DNA from: Certhia americana
Taxonomy: Eukaryota > Chordata > Aves > Passeriformes > Certhiidae
Direction: 5' to 3'
DNA length: 64,000 bases
Assembly (NCBI GenBank): GCA_018697195.1
Contig: CM031878.1
Span: 10,339,566-10,403,565, forward strand
The translations under genes were made by a program, and so were the position numbers. Shown here piece after piece: positions 39,546 through 51,000 of the stretch. The notes below the pieces were generated by a model that saw only the letters and a list, made by a program, of their open reading frames with translations, did no database searches and had not been told where the DNA came from. The first letter of the stretch is position 1. Each line of letters begins with the position of its first letter.

Positions 39546-39950
39546 TGCACACAAAATCACAGAATCACAGGATTGTTAGGGCTGGGAGGGACCACTTGAG
39601 GCCATCTAGTCCAGGCCCCTTGCCAAGTCAGGATCTCCTGGAGCAGGTTACATAGGAGCATATTCAGATAGGGTTTGAATGTCTCCAGAGAGGGAGACTC
39701 CACAACCTCCCTGGCATTCTGTTCCAGTGCTCTGCTGCCCTCAATGCAATGAAGCTCATCCTCATGATGAGCTGGAACTTCCTGTGCTTTATGGTCTCTG
39801 CACTTCATCCTATGACTGGTCACCTCTGAAAAGAATCTGGCACCATCCTCTTGGCACCTGCTTTTGAGACATTTATATACATTAATAAAATCCCCTCACA
39901 GTTCTGCAGGCCTTGTTGTCACAGGCTTTCCTTGTAAGAGAGATGTTCCA
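39546..39950 (-). mobile_element. CR1 3' fragment, antisense
   Basis: Begins aaaatcacagaatcacagga, then ggctgggagggaccacttga and ccagagagggagactccaca: antisense CR1. Confidence 0.85.
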
Positions 39951-39957
39951 GATCCCG

Positions 39958-40196
39958 AATTATTATAATATTATAATTATTTCATTCTATTATTTACTTA
40001 TATTATTAATGACTATCTACTGGAATAATAATAAATCTTATATTAGTATATATCAATATTACATATATTATATATCTTACATATATAAAATATATACGTA
40101 TTGTGTATTTTTTCTTGTATGAGAATAACTGGTATAGCATTATTGTTTTTTATTATTATTTGTATTATTATTACTGCTACTACTACTACTACTGCC
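39958..40196. repeat. AT-rich simple sequence with (TAC)n
   Basis: Degenerate ATT/ATA repeats followed by a short ctactactactactactg tract near 40175. Confidence 0.8.
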
Positions 40197-40324
40197 TTTT
40201 CTGGGCCTGCCCTCTCCAGTAGTTGCTAATCTTTCGTGGATTTTCTTTCCAAATCTTCACATCTGCATCAGTCTGATCTATACTGTCATTCCACAGTACC
40301 ACATCAGGCTGGCAGCAAATAACT

Positions 40325-40385
40325 ACTGAATTATTTAGGTTGGAAAAGATCTTGAGATTGATGGGTCCAACCTTTGACTGATTCA
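40325..40385 (-). mobile_element. CR1 tail remnant, antisense
   Basis: Short ggttggaaaagatcttgaga ... gggtccaacc match to the CR1 3' end. From 40440 to 40660 there is GC-rich DNA I cannot assign. Confidence 0.5.
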
Positions 40386-40664
40386 ATATATATGCTGTAC
40401 TGTGATATATATGCTATATGTGTGATCCTAGAGCCTGTCTCTGACTGGGCTGTCACCAGGGCCCAGCCAGAGCTACCATGCTTGCAGAGAGGGCAGGCGG
40501 GCGAGGAGCTGCCCAGGGCCACCCACGGGACAGGAGCTGCTTCCCACTGCTCTCCTTGGGGCCACCCTGTGCCTTTGAGGGGCTGCAGAGCAGACCACAC
40601 CTGTCCCCCAGGTGGCCCTGAGGATGCCTCGGTGATGCCCACAGCCCCATCCAGCCTGTTTCAG

Positions 40665-41010
40665 CCGATCACAGGATGGGTCAGGCTGCAAAGACCATTG
40701 TGGGTCATCTGGCCCAGCCTCCCTGCAGGGCCATCCCAGAACACGTGGCTCAGGATTGTGTCCAAACAAATGGGATATCTCTAGAGGGAGAGACAGGGTC
40801 TCTGAGCAATCTGTTCCAATACTTGGTCACTGCACATTAAAGATATTCTAACTCATGCTCAGGTAGAACTTCCTGTGCATTAGTTTCTGCCCATTGCCTC
40901 TTCCCCTCTTGCTCAATGCCACCAAGCACAGCCTCATTCATCCTCTTGGCACCCTTTCCCCTCTTCAGATATGTAAGCACATTGATGAGGCCCCTTAGTC
41001 GGCTCTTCCA
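40665..41010 (-). mobile_element. CR1 3' fragment, antisense
   Basis: ggatgggtcaggctgcaaag, catctggcccagcctccctg, agagggagagacagggtctc and atgaggccccttagtcggct follow the antisense CR1 pattern, ending at the CT-rich tract. Confidence 0.75.
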
Positions 41011-41022
41011 CTCATTCTATTT

Positions 41023-41085
41023 CTCTCCTCTCCTCGCGTCTCCTCTCCTCGAACTCTCCTCTCCTCGAACTCTCCTCTCCTCTTT
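41023..41085. repeat. 16-bp CT-rich tandem repeat
   Basis: About four copies of a unit like tctcctctcctcgaac, immediately before the pentamer tract. Confidence 0.85.
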
Positions 41086-41347
41086 TTCCCTTCCCTTCCC
41101 CTTCCCTTCCCTTCCCTTCCCTTCCCTTCCCTTCCCTTCCCTTCCCTTCCCTTCCCTTCCCNNNNNNNNNNNNNNNNNNNNNNNNNNNNNNNNNNNNNNN
41201 NNNNNNNNNNNNNNNNNNNNNNNNNNNNNNNNNNNNNNNNNNNNNNNNNNNNNNNNNNNNNCCTTCCCTTCCCTTCCCTTCCCTTCCCTTCCCTTCCCTT
41301 CCCTTCCCCTTCCCCTTCCCCTTCCCCTTCCCCTTCCCCTTCCCTTC
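41086..41347. repeat. (CCCTT)n / (AAGGG)n tract with 100-N assembly gap
   Basis: Pure CCCTT pentamers run from about 41088 to 41161, then exactly 100 N (41162-41261), then more pentamers, changing to CCCCTT hexamers from about 41305. The other strand is G-rich (AAGGG). The tract ends about 225 bp before the NUP155 start codon; its true length is unknown. Confidence 0.97.
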
Positions 41348-41571
41348 CGCTCCCCCATTTCCCGCCGCCGGAAGCGCCTTGGCGCGCGGGGCCTGCCGGG
41401 ATTGGGCGGGCGGTGGAGCGGCGCGAGAGCGCGGCCCCGCCATCGCCGTGTCGCCGCTGTCTTTTTCTTGTCGCCGCTGTCTTTTTCTTGTCGCCGCTGT
41501 CTTTTTCTTGTCGCCGCTGTCTTGCTTGTCGCCGCTGTCTTTTTCTTGTCGCCGCTGTCGCCTCCGTCACG
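41348..41571 (+). promoter_or_regulatory. NUP155: NUP155 CpG-rich promoter and 5' UTR
   Basis: Shifts from the CCCTT tract to CpG-rich DNA with an ETS/GABP-type site (ccggaag near 41368), an inverted CCAAT core (attgg near 41401), a GC box (gggcggg near 41405) and no TATA: a housekeeping promoter. The 3' half is the tandem-repeat leader. Confidence 0.65.
41451..41559 (+). repeat. NUP155: 20-bp tandem repeat in the NUP155 5' leader
   Basis: Four full copies of tcgccgctgtctttttcttg, one 18-bp variant (41511-41528) and a partial copy, ending 12 bp before the start codon. Each unit is a CpG-bearing half plus a pyrimidine run. The placement predicts the repeat is transcribed as 5' UTR. Confidence 0.9.
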
Positions 41572-41707
41572 ATGCCAGCCGCCACGAGCCCGGCCGCCCC
41601 TGCTGCGCAGGAGGTGCTGGAGATCGCCGGCCGCATCATCGACCGGCAGATCCAGGACTACCGCTGCTACCCAGACCTGTCGGAGCTGCTGGCGGTGCCG
41701 GCGCCGA
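41572..41707 (+). CDS. NUP155: NUP155 coding exon 1
   Basis: Ala-rich start, then [15 protein letters not shown] and CYPDLSELL. Donor GTGAGT, phase 1 out. Confidence 0.95.
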
Positions 41708-42041
41708 GTGAGTGAGGAGCGCCCGCTGAGGGCTCCGGTGCGCCGGGCCCCGCCGCAGGGCGGACAGGCGTGCGGGCTGTGTGCCCTGCTCGGGGATTGG
41801 CGCCGGCTCTGGGGAGGCGTCTCGGTCCCGGGGTGGGGTGGTGGCCGTGCGGGGTTCTCTTCAGTGCACGGGTGAGAGTTGTGGATGCGGGACGGCTGGC
41901 TCATGTCCCTCTGAAAGGCGACGAAAACGGCACTAATTTTCCATTTTTCCTGTTGGAAAGTCAGGTGTAAAATTCTCCTATGATGTGCCCACCACCCTGC
42001 CTAAGTTACAAGCAGCCTGGAAAGCTCTTAAGGTTGTTTGA

Positions 42042-42076
<35 letters not shown>

Positions 42077-45000
42077 GCAGCTTTCTGTTACAATTATGAT
42101 ATAAGGTCGCTTATAAATTTTTCTTCCCACCAAAAATTTGTTTTGTTCTCCTTAACACCTGGAGGCAGCAGCATTTCCTTCTCCATTAGTGCCGACTGGC
42201 TGGCAAAGTAGGTTCTGAAGAGGCATTCTAGTCGTGTGTATCCAGAGGTGGTTGGATGCAAACAAAGAGTATCTGCAATCTGTTGCGAGTGAGGTGCATG
42301 GGCACAGTGTAACTGCTCTGGCAACGTCGTGGATACACAGCACATGAAACAGTGGATGTATGTAGGTGTTTTAAGTCGGTACTGGGAGTACGGACAGCCT
42401 TTCTAGGTGAAGAAATATGCTTTTGGCTTGTTCATGTGAATGACTGGCCAGAGAATGAAAAAAACACTGCAGGGTATCACTGAAAAAAGAGAGGTAAAGG
42501 GTAGGCTGGGATCCAGGTGAGTTTTTATAAGAGTTTGCTTGCAAATCTGTTTACTTTTACCTCATTTGAGATGTATTATTTGTAGTTTTGCTCCTACAGA
42601 AACCTTTGTCCCTTTGTATCTTGTGAGTAGTCATAATTGTGTTTAGAGTCTCTGCAGCATCAAGGCATTTTATTTATTTTTTTTTTGTTCGTTTGTTTGT
42701 TTGTTTTTTCTTACTTGCAGGTAGCCCTACAGTGTCTGGTATGTCAGATATGGATTATCCTTTACAAGGACCAGGTTTGCTGTCAATTCCCAATCTTCCA
42801 GAAATCAGCCCAGTCCGCCGAGTCCCACTTCCACCAGAGCTAGTGGAGCAATTTGGACGTATCCTTATGTAAACAAATTGTTTAGATTGTGTAAGAAGTA
42901 ATACTAGAAACATCTTTCCTCCATATTTTTCTTCCCCAATCTTTTTGTCAGACTCCCAGCAAAAAACTTTAATGTTGTTTGAGTTCTCTCAGTAACACTC
43001 TGACTGGTTACAACGTTGCGCAGAGTTGTTAGTGGAATTGGTTTCTAAATTAAGAATTTTGAAGTATGCAGTTTGTGTAGTACCATAAATTAATGATTTT
43101 TTTTAAATAATTTTTTTTAAGTGCTCTGAAGAGGATTTTGCTGTTGCTACCCAAAATGCATTTAATCCTTACATCAGCAGTGCTTCAGATATGCAGTGCA
43201 ATTGTATGATGGGAGTATTTCCAGAGATCAGCAGAGCTTGGCTGACCATTGACAGTGACATCTTTCTGTGGAACTATGAAGATGGGTACGTAGAGGATAC
43301 ATTCCCAATGTTCTTCTATTGGTATTGTACCAGAAGTAAGCAACTGCAGCAGTGGGAGATTTTACTGGAAGCATAGATTGCTGGGATCTTCTTTAGGTTG
43401 GGGTCTTCATGGTGAGTTCAGGAAAAGACACACACCAATGTGGTGCAAGTCTAATCCAAATTTTATTCAGCAATGCAAGCTATATTTATACACATAATCT
43501 CTAGCTTCATGCAAACACACGTGATAGAGTTTGCTTTTAGATTGGTTAACAGTTTCTGTTCACGCAAATGCTTCTTCTAATTGGTTGGCATAGTTTTGCA
43601 AAATCATGTTTTCTCATCCTGTTTATATCTTTATATCTTGATTTCTTCTCCCAGATACTTCCCTGTTCTTTCCCTTATACTCCTTTTCATCCTGTTCTTG
43701 TTCTGTTCCCATATACTCGGTATCATCCTGTTCCTTTTCCCAGGCTCTCATCCAAGGCTAGAACTTTTCATAGTCGTGAAGAACAGCCAGGGCTCCAACA
43801 ATAGGATAGAAGTGTGCTGTTCAGTTTAACTGATTTTAATTCCTTTTAGGTTTTACTAAAACTTTTGAATAGTATGAATTTAGGATCTGTAAGAGTTAGT
43901 AATATTGCTGCCAAATCATCTACAGGCAAGAGACAGGAAAATGTATTTGCTTTGGGTCAGACATACCTAGTATCCTGAAGTTACTGCTCTTCTTATGCAC
44001 AGGCTTTGCTTGTGCTGAAAAAGTAGATAAAAATTCTTCTAACTGCCTAACTTCTGTAAGTATATTTAGTAAGTACTGAGATGAATGTTCAGTGACCAAT
44101 CATTCCCACAATGGTGAGTAGTAGGACATTAATACTTTGAAATATTGTAATGGAAGTTCTCCATCCTTGCTTATTTTATGGATGCATAGAACTGAAAATA
44201 AATTCATTACATTTTGAAATGGCAAGTTCATTCAATTGATAAGTTTATAGTTTGCCTGTTTGCTTCTTTATTTGCTCACACAGTAAGCATTTGTGTAGTA
44301 AGAATTGCGTCCTACATATTGTTGCATTTCCTAAAAAACACAAAGTTCAGGTTAGCTACTGTCTATACATTTACATTGTGTCAGAGTGTATGAAATACCT
44401 TCCCCAAAGAAAAGGGCGCTATGTGGTGTTAGTGATAGTGGGGAAGAAGTTGAGAAATTTGCATCAGATAATTTTCATGGGGGTAAAAAATCCCATGTGA
44501 TTTCCTTCTCTTGATGTTAATCAATATTGTAGATGCTGCATTGTTTAATTCAGAGTAGTAACAAAATCTAAAAATATAAAATACTGCAGTTGATTTCAGG
44601 TTTGAAACTCAACTTAGGAGATTCAAGTGACTCAAACAACCTGCTTCATCTAGATGGCTTCAGAGTGTTGCAAAAGTATTATTAATTTTTAAATATACAT
44701 TGATTTTATTTACTTTGTTGTTATGTGTTGTTATGTGATACAAATTTCATGCAGTTTTTTTATTTATTGACAGAGGAGATCTGGCTTATTTTGATGGTCT
44801 CAGTGAAACTATTCTTGCAGTGGGCCTTGTAAAGCCAAAGGCAGGTAAGGAATATTATGACAGATTTTAGAATTGGACAGTACTGAACCTTCTGTGTGTT
44901 TTTTTAGTCTTTATATATATATATGTGGATTTGTATTTTTTACAAATAATACAATATAAAGTAATATAAAACTCAAAAAATGTTTTTTGATTTTATATAT

Positions 45001-48000
45001 ATGTAGATATTAACATGCATATGTGTTTAATGCATGGATGTGGCACTTAGTACTGTGGCTTAGTTGACGTGGTATTCAGTCTCAAGGTTGGATTCAATGG
45101 ACCTGGAGGTCTTTTCTAGCATCAATGATTCTATGATATGTGAAAATTTGTGGTTTGTGTTTGTGTATATATGTACACATAGAATATATGGGTTTGTTTT
45201 GATGTTAGAAAAATTATAAAATGAATTATGAGCCAAAAATAATGTATAGTTTCACAATTATATACCCTGATAAGCTTGCATTTTTTTGCCACATCATGCT
45301 TTAAAGTTCACTGTTCACAAATTTACATATTCTAGTGATAATTTCCATGAGATACTGCTTTCTAGCCCTCCCAGTTATTTCAGTATCTATTGCTAAGATA
45401 ACATTAAAGTCAAAGCTGAATTGGCAAGTGAGTCGAGTTTAAAAGAAGCATGTTGATAACAGAAATGTCATTTTAAAGGTCCTGTATTTTATGAAGTGGA
45501 AGTCAAACTGCTGGCTGATAGTCCTTTCTAATTCTAGAATTCCACAGATCATCAGGCTTAACTGTTTACACTGTTCTGTTCAATCAGTTTTTGTGGCTTT
45601 CAGGGGATTTATTTGCTTACATCACTATGATCAGAGATGCAGTGTGCAAACTAAAATTTTCTTTTTTTTTTATTTAGGTATCTTCCAGCCTCATGTACGA
45701 CACTTACTTGTTCTGGCTACTCCTGTGGATATTGTGATTTTAGGGCTTCATTGTTCTAATATACAGTCAGGTAATTCTTCTCCCCTTATTCCCAGTTGTA
45801 TGTTAACACATTGGCAGTGTGTTAATTCCCATGTGTATTTACACGTGGCAGTTTCAGTAGCAGTCATTCAAAAAAAGAAATTTAAAAGGCCCATGTGCAT
45901 TGCTAATTTTTAAATCTTTAAATCATGTTGCAAGGGAAGATAATTTTTATGGTGTATGCATTTGCTGGATCATGGACTCCATGAGAAGCATTGAGTTTTA
46001 TTACTGTCACAGTTTCAGTTTGATACCAGACAGAAATATCAATTATGTCTAGTGGTTTAGGTTTGTCAGCTTGAGATTTCCCAGCCAACGCACCAATGAA
46101 TGTGGTGGGTTTATTTTTTGTTGTGAGGTAGGATTAGGAGAAAAGAAAAGCACACTTAAACTTGAAAGGGTATAAGAAAAACTTTATTAACAGAATTAAA
46201 AGGAACATAATAAGAAAATCAGAATAAAACTTTCAGGACACCTTTTTTCTCTCTCTCCACACTTCTTTCTTTTCTACTGACAATGTAAAGAGATAAAACT
46301 TGGGACTTTTAGTCAGTTACTACCTTTGAAATAGTTCCTTTTAGTTTACTTAGGGAGAAGAGATTTTCTTGCTATATTATGGAGACTCTTATACAAGAAA
46401 ACAGTTTTTCTCCTGGCTTAATGTCAGAGCAAATCAGCCACCTGGGATAAAGAAAAATGTGTTGCAGTGTGAAAGTTCATCCCATGTTTTGCAGTTTTCT
46501 TACAGCTGCTTTCATGGGCCATTTCAATTTATTTGGGTTCTATTTTAAGGATTAGCTATTCTAGTATAAAGCAAGAAGTTCTCTTTGTCCATCTCTAGGA
46601 CCAGAGTTTTTTAACTACTATCTCTGGGGCAAGGTTCCTCATTTTTCTCTGTTTAAATTTCTTATTGAATCACAGCAACATCTGTTTGGTTTAACTACCA
46701 GTGCCTTGGTTCACAGCTGTGTTTAATGCTAAATCCCCTAATGCATTTATGTGAGTCACCAGTGAAAAACCTGAAGTGTGATATACCAAATGTATCTTCA
46801 CTATAGCTTTACTACTTTTAGTCAAGTTCAAAGAATCTTCAATCTCCTCTATCTAGAATTAACTCTTTCTTTACTGGCCTCAGACTCCCATGTTACTGTT
46901 TCTATGTGTTCACCTTTTTTTTCCTTTTTCTAATTCAGGAGAGAAATGGTGTTCATAGAGTCTTTTGCTCTCAAGCTTTACCAGTAATTGAAACAGTTTT
47001 TATAAAGTCTTGTAACACTGAAAGGTTGATCTGGTCCAAACTCTGCATCGGGAACACAGCTCGCCGTGCTTCCCTGCCTGGGCATGTGGTCTCTGCCAGC
47101 ACCACACGAGTTGTGCTCTGCTGGGGTGCTGAAAACAGGAAAAGCTGCCACTGACGCTTTTATCCTGCTGTCCGTAGTAAAGCTGGCTCGAATGGCTGAG
47201 CACATAAATTTCATTGTGAGCCATGCTGAGGTGGCCGTGTGAGACACTCTGGCCACTCCAATCCCGGCCATGTGGCCGCTCCCGCTCTGCAATGGCGGTG
47301 GCTGCACGGCTGCTCCTGACCCCGGGCCACTCTCTCTTAAGCTGCCCCCAGTGCTAACCCAGTCTCTGTCTGGCACAGTCCGGCAGGCTCTGCTAGGATA
47401 GAGCTTGTTCCTGCTGGCAAAGAGCTCCAGCCACCCGCTGGGACAGGGCCTGGTGAGCTCCTTGGTGAGGGGCTCGACAGCTCCCTGGTGAGGGGTTTGG
47501 CACCTCTCCAGTGAGGGGTTCAGCTGCTCTTCCGTGAAGGGCTCAGCAGGCCGCTCACCACCTCTCTGGGGGCAGAGATCTCAACCTGGCCACGCAGGCT
47601 GAGCCAGGACCAACCCGGATCCAGCCCGACAGCCTCCTCCAAGACTGGAAGTCAAGAGAGCTATTCCCGGGGATATCTGTCTTAAAATGTGTATTTACAA
47701 AAGGTGTGTCCACTCTTTTCATTGGTCTAATCAGGCATCAGTATTACAGAATTGTCCAATTAGAGCCAAACCGGGACAATTACTCACCTATTTAATGTAA
47801 AAAGGGCTTTCTAAACAGGTGCTCCTGTTAATTAAACAGCATGTTGGAGAGAGAGAGAAGACAGGAGCATGAATCTTGAAACTGGTGAATAGAGTTCATT
47901 AACTTTGTTGGCATTTGTATTCCAACCACAAAAATTGCGAACCTGATAACATGTTTATGTCATATATACTAAGAGAAAAATTTGTCAGGTGAAAGTAAGA

Positions 48001-51000
48001 GAACTTTTTTTTTGTTAATAATGAATGATATGTCGATGTGAAAGAGAAAACAAAACCTGTGTTTTGGACTTGGTGTGATCTAGAGGAGAGAACAGTCTAT
48101 AGAAATGATATTGGATTTCCTTCCTTGGAAATCTACATAGAATGGATTTGCTACTCTGCAGTTCACATTGGACAAAAGCTGTTCCGGAATATGTTCAGTA
48201 ACTATGAAATTCGTCGTAATTTTTTTCTGGTTTCTGAAATGTTTCTTATCGCAGCCTGTACTATTTATTAAAACAGCTTAAAAACTAGAGAAGATTTATG
48301 TTTGTTTGTTTACTGAAGGTACTGGATCGCTCAATGACAGCATGTCTGGAGGAATGCAGCTGCTACCAGATCCTCTGTATTCTCTCCCTACTGACAACAC
48401 CTACATCCTGGCAATCACATCCACTGATAATGGAAGGATCTTTTTGGCAGGAAAAGATGGTTGCTTATATGAAGTAGCATACCAGGTGACTGGGTTTTAC
48501 ACACAGGCTTTTTTCATTGTTTCATTGTTGTGGGATGTCAGCAATAATGGTTCTAAAACATGTCAAGCTTGCAGTCTCTTCTATAATTGTGTTGCATGTC
48601 TTGGTTGCACAACAGCTTAGGGTAGATGCATTTTCTTTGAAGAAGTAGCATTTATGTGGGAAATAGCAGTGCAGTTTTGATCAACTTCAGAAATTCAAAT
48701 TGCAACATCTACATGGCTTTTTAATGCAAAATTTTGCTTTAATGATCACTGTTTTCTTTCCATTGAAAAATACATACTTGTTCAATGCAGTTAGGTCTTG
48801 TTTTCATACTCATCCTCTGAATGGCTTTTTTAATATTGCTTCTAGTTCATTTTGCTTTTTTTTTCAAAGCTGTATTTGTTTTAAATTGTAGGCTGAAGCA
48901 GGCTGGTTTAGCCAGCGCTGTAGAAAAATCAATCACTCAAAGAGTGCGCTGTCTTTTCTTATTCCCTCATTACTACAGTTCACATTTTCAGAGGATGGTA
49001 AGTACTGATGTTAAAGTTCTTATTAGCCAATAATTCAATGTAACCTTTTAAAATAATACTACCAAGAAGTCAGTCTGAGTATTTTGCATACTCAGAGCAC
49101 TTAGTTACTGTCAATCATGCTTGCAGGGATTGATTATTATAAAATAATTGCACAAAGGTTCCAGATGACTGGAAGCTGGCCAATGTGATGCCCATTCTTA
49201 AAAAGGGTAACTATAGGCCAGTTAGCCTGACTTCAGTACTTGGTGAGGTAATGGAAACGTTTATATTGAGTGCCATCATGCACCACTTACAGAATGGCCA
49301 GGGTATCAGACACAACCAGCATGGGTTTAGGAGGAGTAGGTTGTGTTTGACCAATCTGATCTCCTTTTATGACCAGGTAACCTACCGGTGGATGTGGGAA
49401 AGGCTGTGGATGTTGTCTATTTGGACTTCAGCAAGGCCTTTGCTATTGTCTCCCACAGCATCCTCCTGGAAAAGCTGGCAGCCTATGGCTTGGACAGGAA
49501 CACTCTCTGCTGGGTTAGGAACTGGCTAGATGGCCAGGCCCAGAGAGTGGTGGTGAATGATGCTACATCCAGCTGGGGGCCAGGCACCAGTGGTGTCCCC
49601 CAGGGGTCTGTGCTGGGGCCAGTCCTGTTCAATATTTTTATTGATGACATGGATGAGGTATTAGGTCTTTCATTAGTAAATCTGCAGATGACACTAGGCT
49701 GGGAGCATATGTCAATCTGTTGGAAGGTAGGAGGATCTCTCTGCAGAGAGACCTGCATCAGTTGGATGGATGGGCAGAGTCCAACAAGATGAAGTTTAGT
49801 AAGTCCAAGTGCCAGGTCCTGTATTTTGGCCACAACAACCCCCTGCAATGTTGTAGGTTGGGGTCAGTGTGGCTGAACAGTGCCCAGGCAAAGAGGGACC
49901 TGGGGGTGCTGGTCAACAGCTGGCTGAACATGAGCCAGCAGAATGCCCTGGTGGGCAAGAAGGCCAAGGGCTTCCTGGCCTGGATCAGGAGTAGTGTGGC
50001 CAGCAGGAGCAGGGAGGGCATTCTTTGGCACTGGTGAGGCCACACCTTGAGTGCTGTGTGCAGTTCTGTTCCCCTCAGTTTGCGAAGGATGTTGAGATGC
50101 TGGAGCACGTCCAGAGGAGAGCAACAAGGCTGGAGAGGGGCTGGGAACACAAACCCTGTGAGGAACGGCTGAGGGAGCTGGGGGTGTTCATCCTGGAGAA
50201 GAGGAGATTCAGGGGTGACCTGATCACTCTCTACCACTCCCTGAAAGGTGGCTGTAGTCGGGGCTGGGGGTGTTGGTCTCTTTCACCAGGCAGCCACTGA
50301 CAGAACCAGAGGACACAGTATCAACCTGTGCCAAGGGAAAATTAGGTTGGATATTAGGAAAAAGTTTTTCACAGGAGTGATAAAGTACTGGAACGTTCTG
50401 CTTGGGGAGGTGGTGGAGTCATCATCCCTGGATGTGTTTTAAAAAAGACTGGATGTGGTGCTTGGTGCCATGGTTTAGTTGAGGTGTTAGGGTTTGGGTT
50501 GGACTCTATGGTCTTGAAGGTATCTTCCACCCCTGTGATTCTGTGAAATTGAGACAGATTGTGTGTTCAATTCAGGATATAGACAACAAAGCCTGAAAAA
50601 AATTGCCATTTCTGACCAGAGTTAGTGATCTGTAGCACAAAATTAATGCGTTTAGTGGTATCACTATGAACATGGAAAATATGTAAGTGAATGATCTTAC
50701 CCTCTTTCACTGCTTAGTGAAAAATTGTTTTAAAATTACAGTTTTTTTCTCAGGGATTTTCTTTGTTGTTTGTTTACTAGCAGTTGTGTTAGATGATTGC
50801 TGTTTTAAATCACTTACAGCAGCACGCCTGTATGAAAGTACAGTTTTTGTGAACTTACAATTCATTATTTTATAGATGTTTTGTCTAAACTTGCTTTCCC
50901 AAATTCAGAGTTGATTTGCTGGTTCTCCCTTTTTTTCCTCCCTTTCCAGATCCTGTAGTTCAAATCGCCATTGACAACTCTCGAAATATCTTGTACACCC

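Larger units (their letters stand above)
45771..48318 (+). other. NUP155: NUP155 intron 5
   Basis: Hosts the ERV LTR/PBS fragment and the GC-rich block; both ends are AT-rich and unremarkable. Confidence 0.85.

Noticed and set aside
40916..41904. Long frames on both strands across the CCCTT tract
   Set aside because: They translate the N gap and simple repeat (poly Phe-Pro-Ser-Leu or Lys-Gly-Arg-Glu); only 41572-41707 is real coding.
49185..50442. Series of overlapping frames of 60-159 codons on both strands
   Set aside because: All explained by the frameshifted CR1 reverse-transcriptase fragment.
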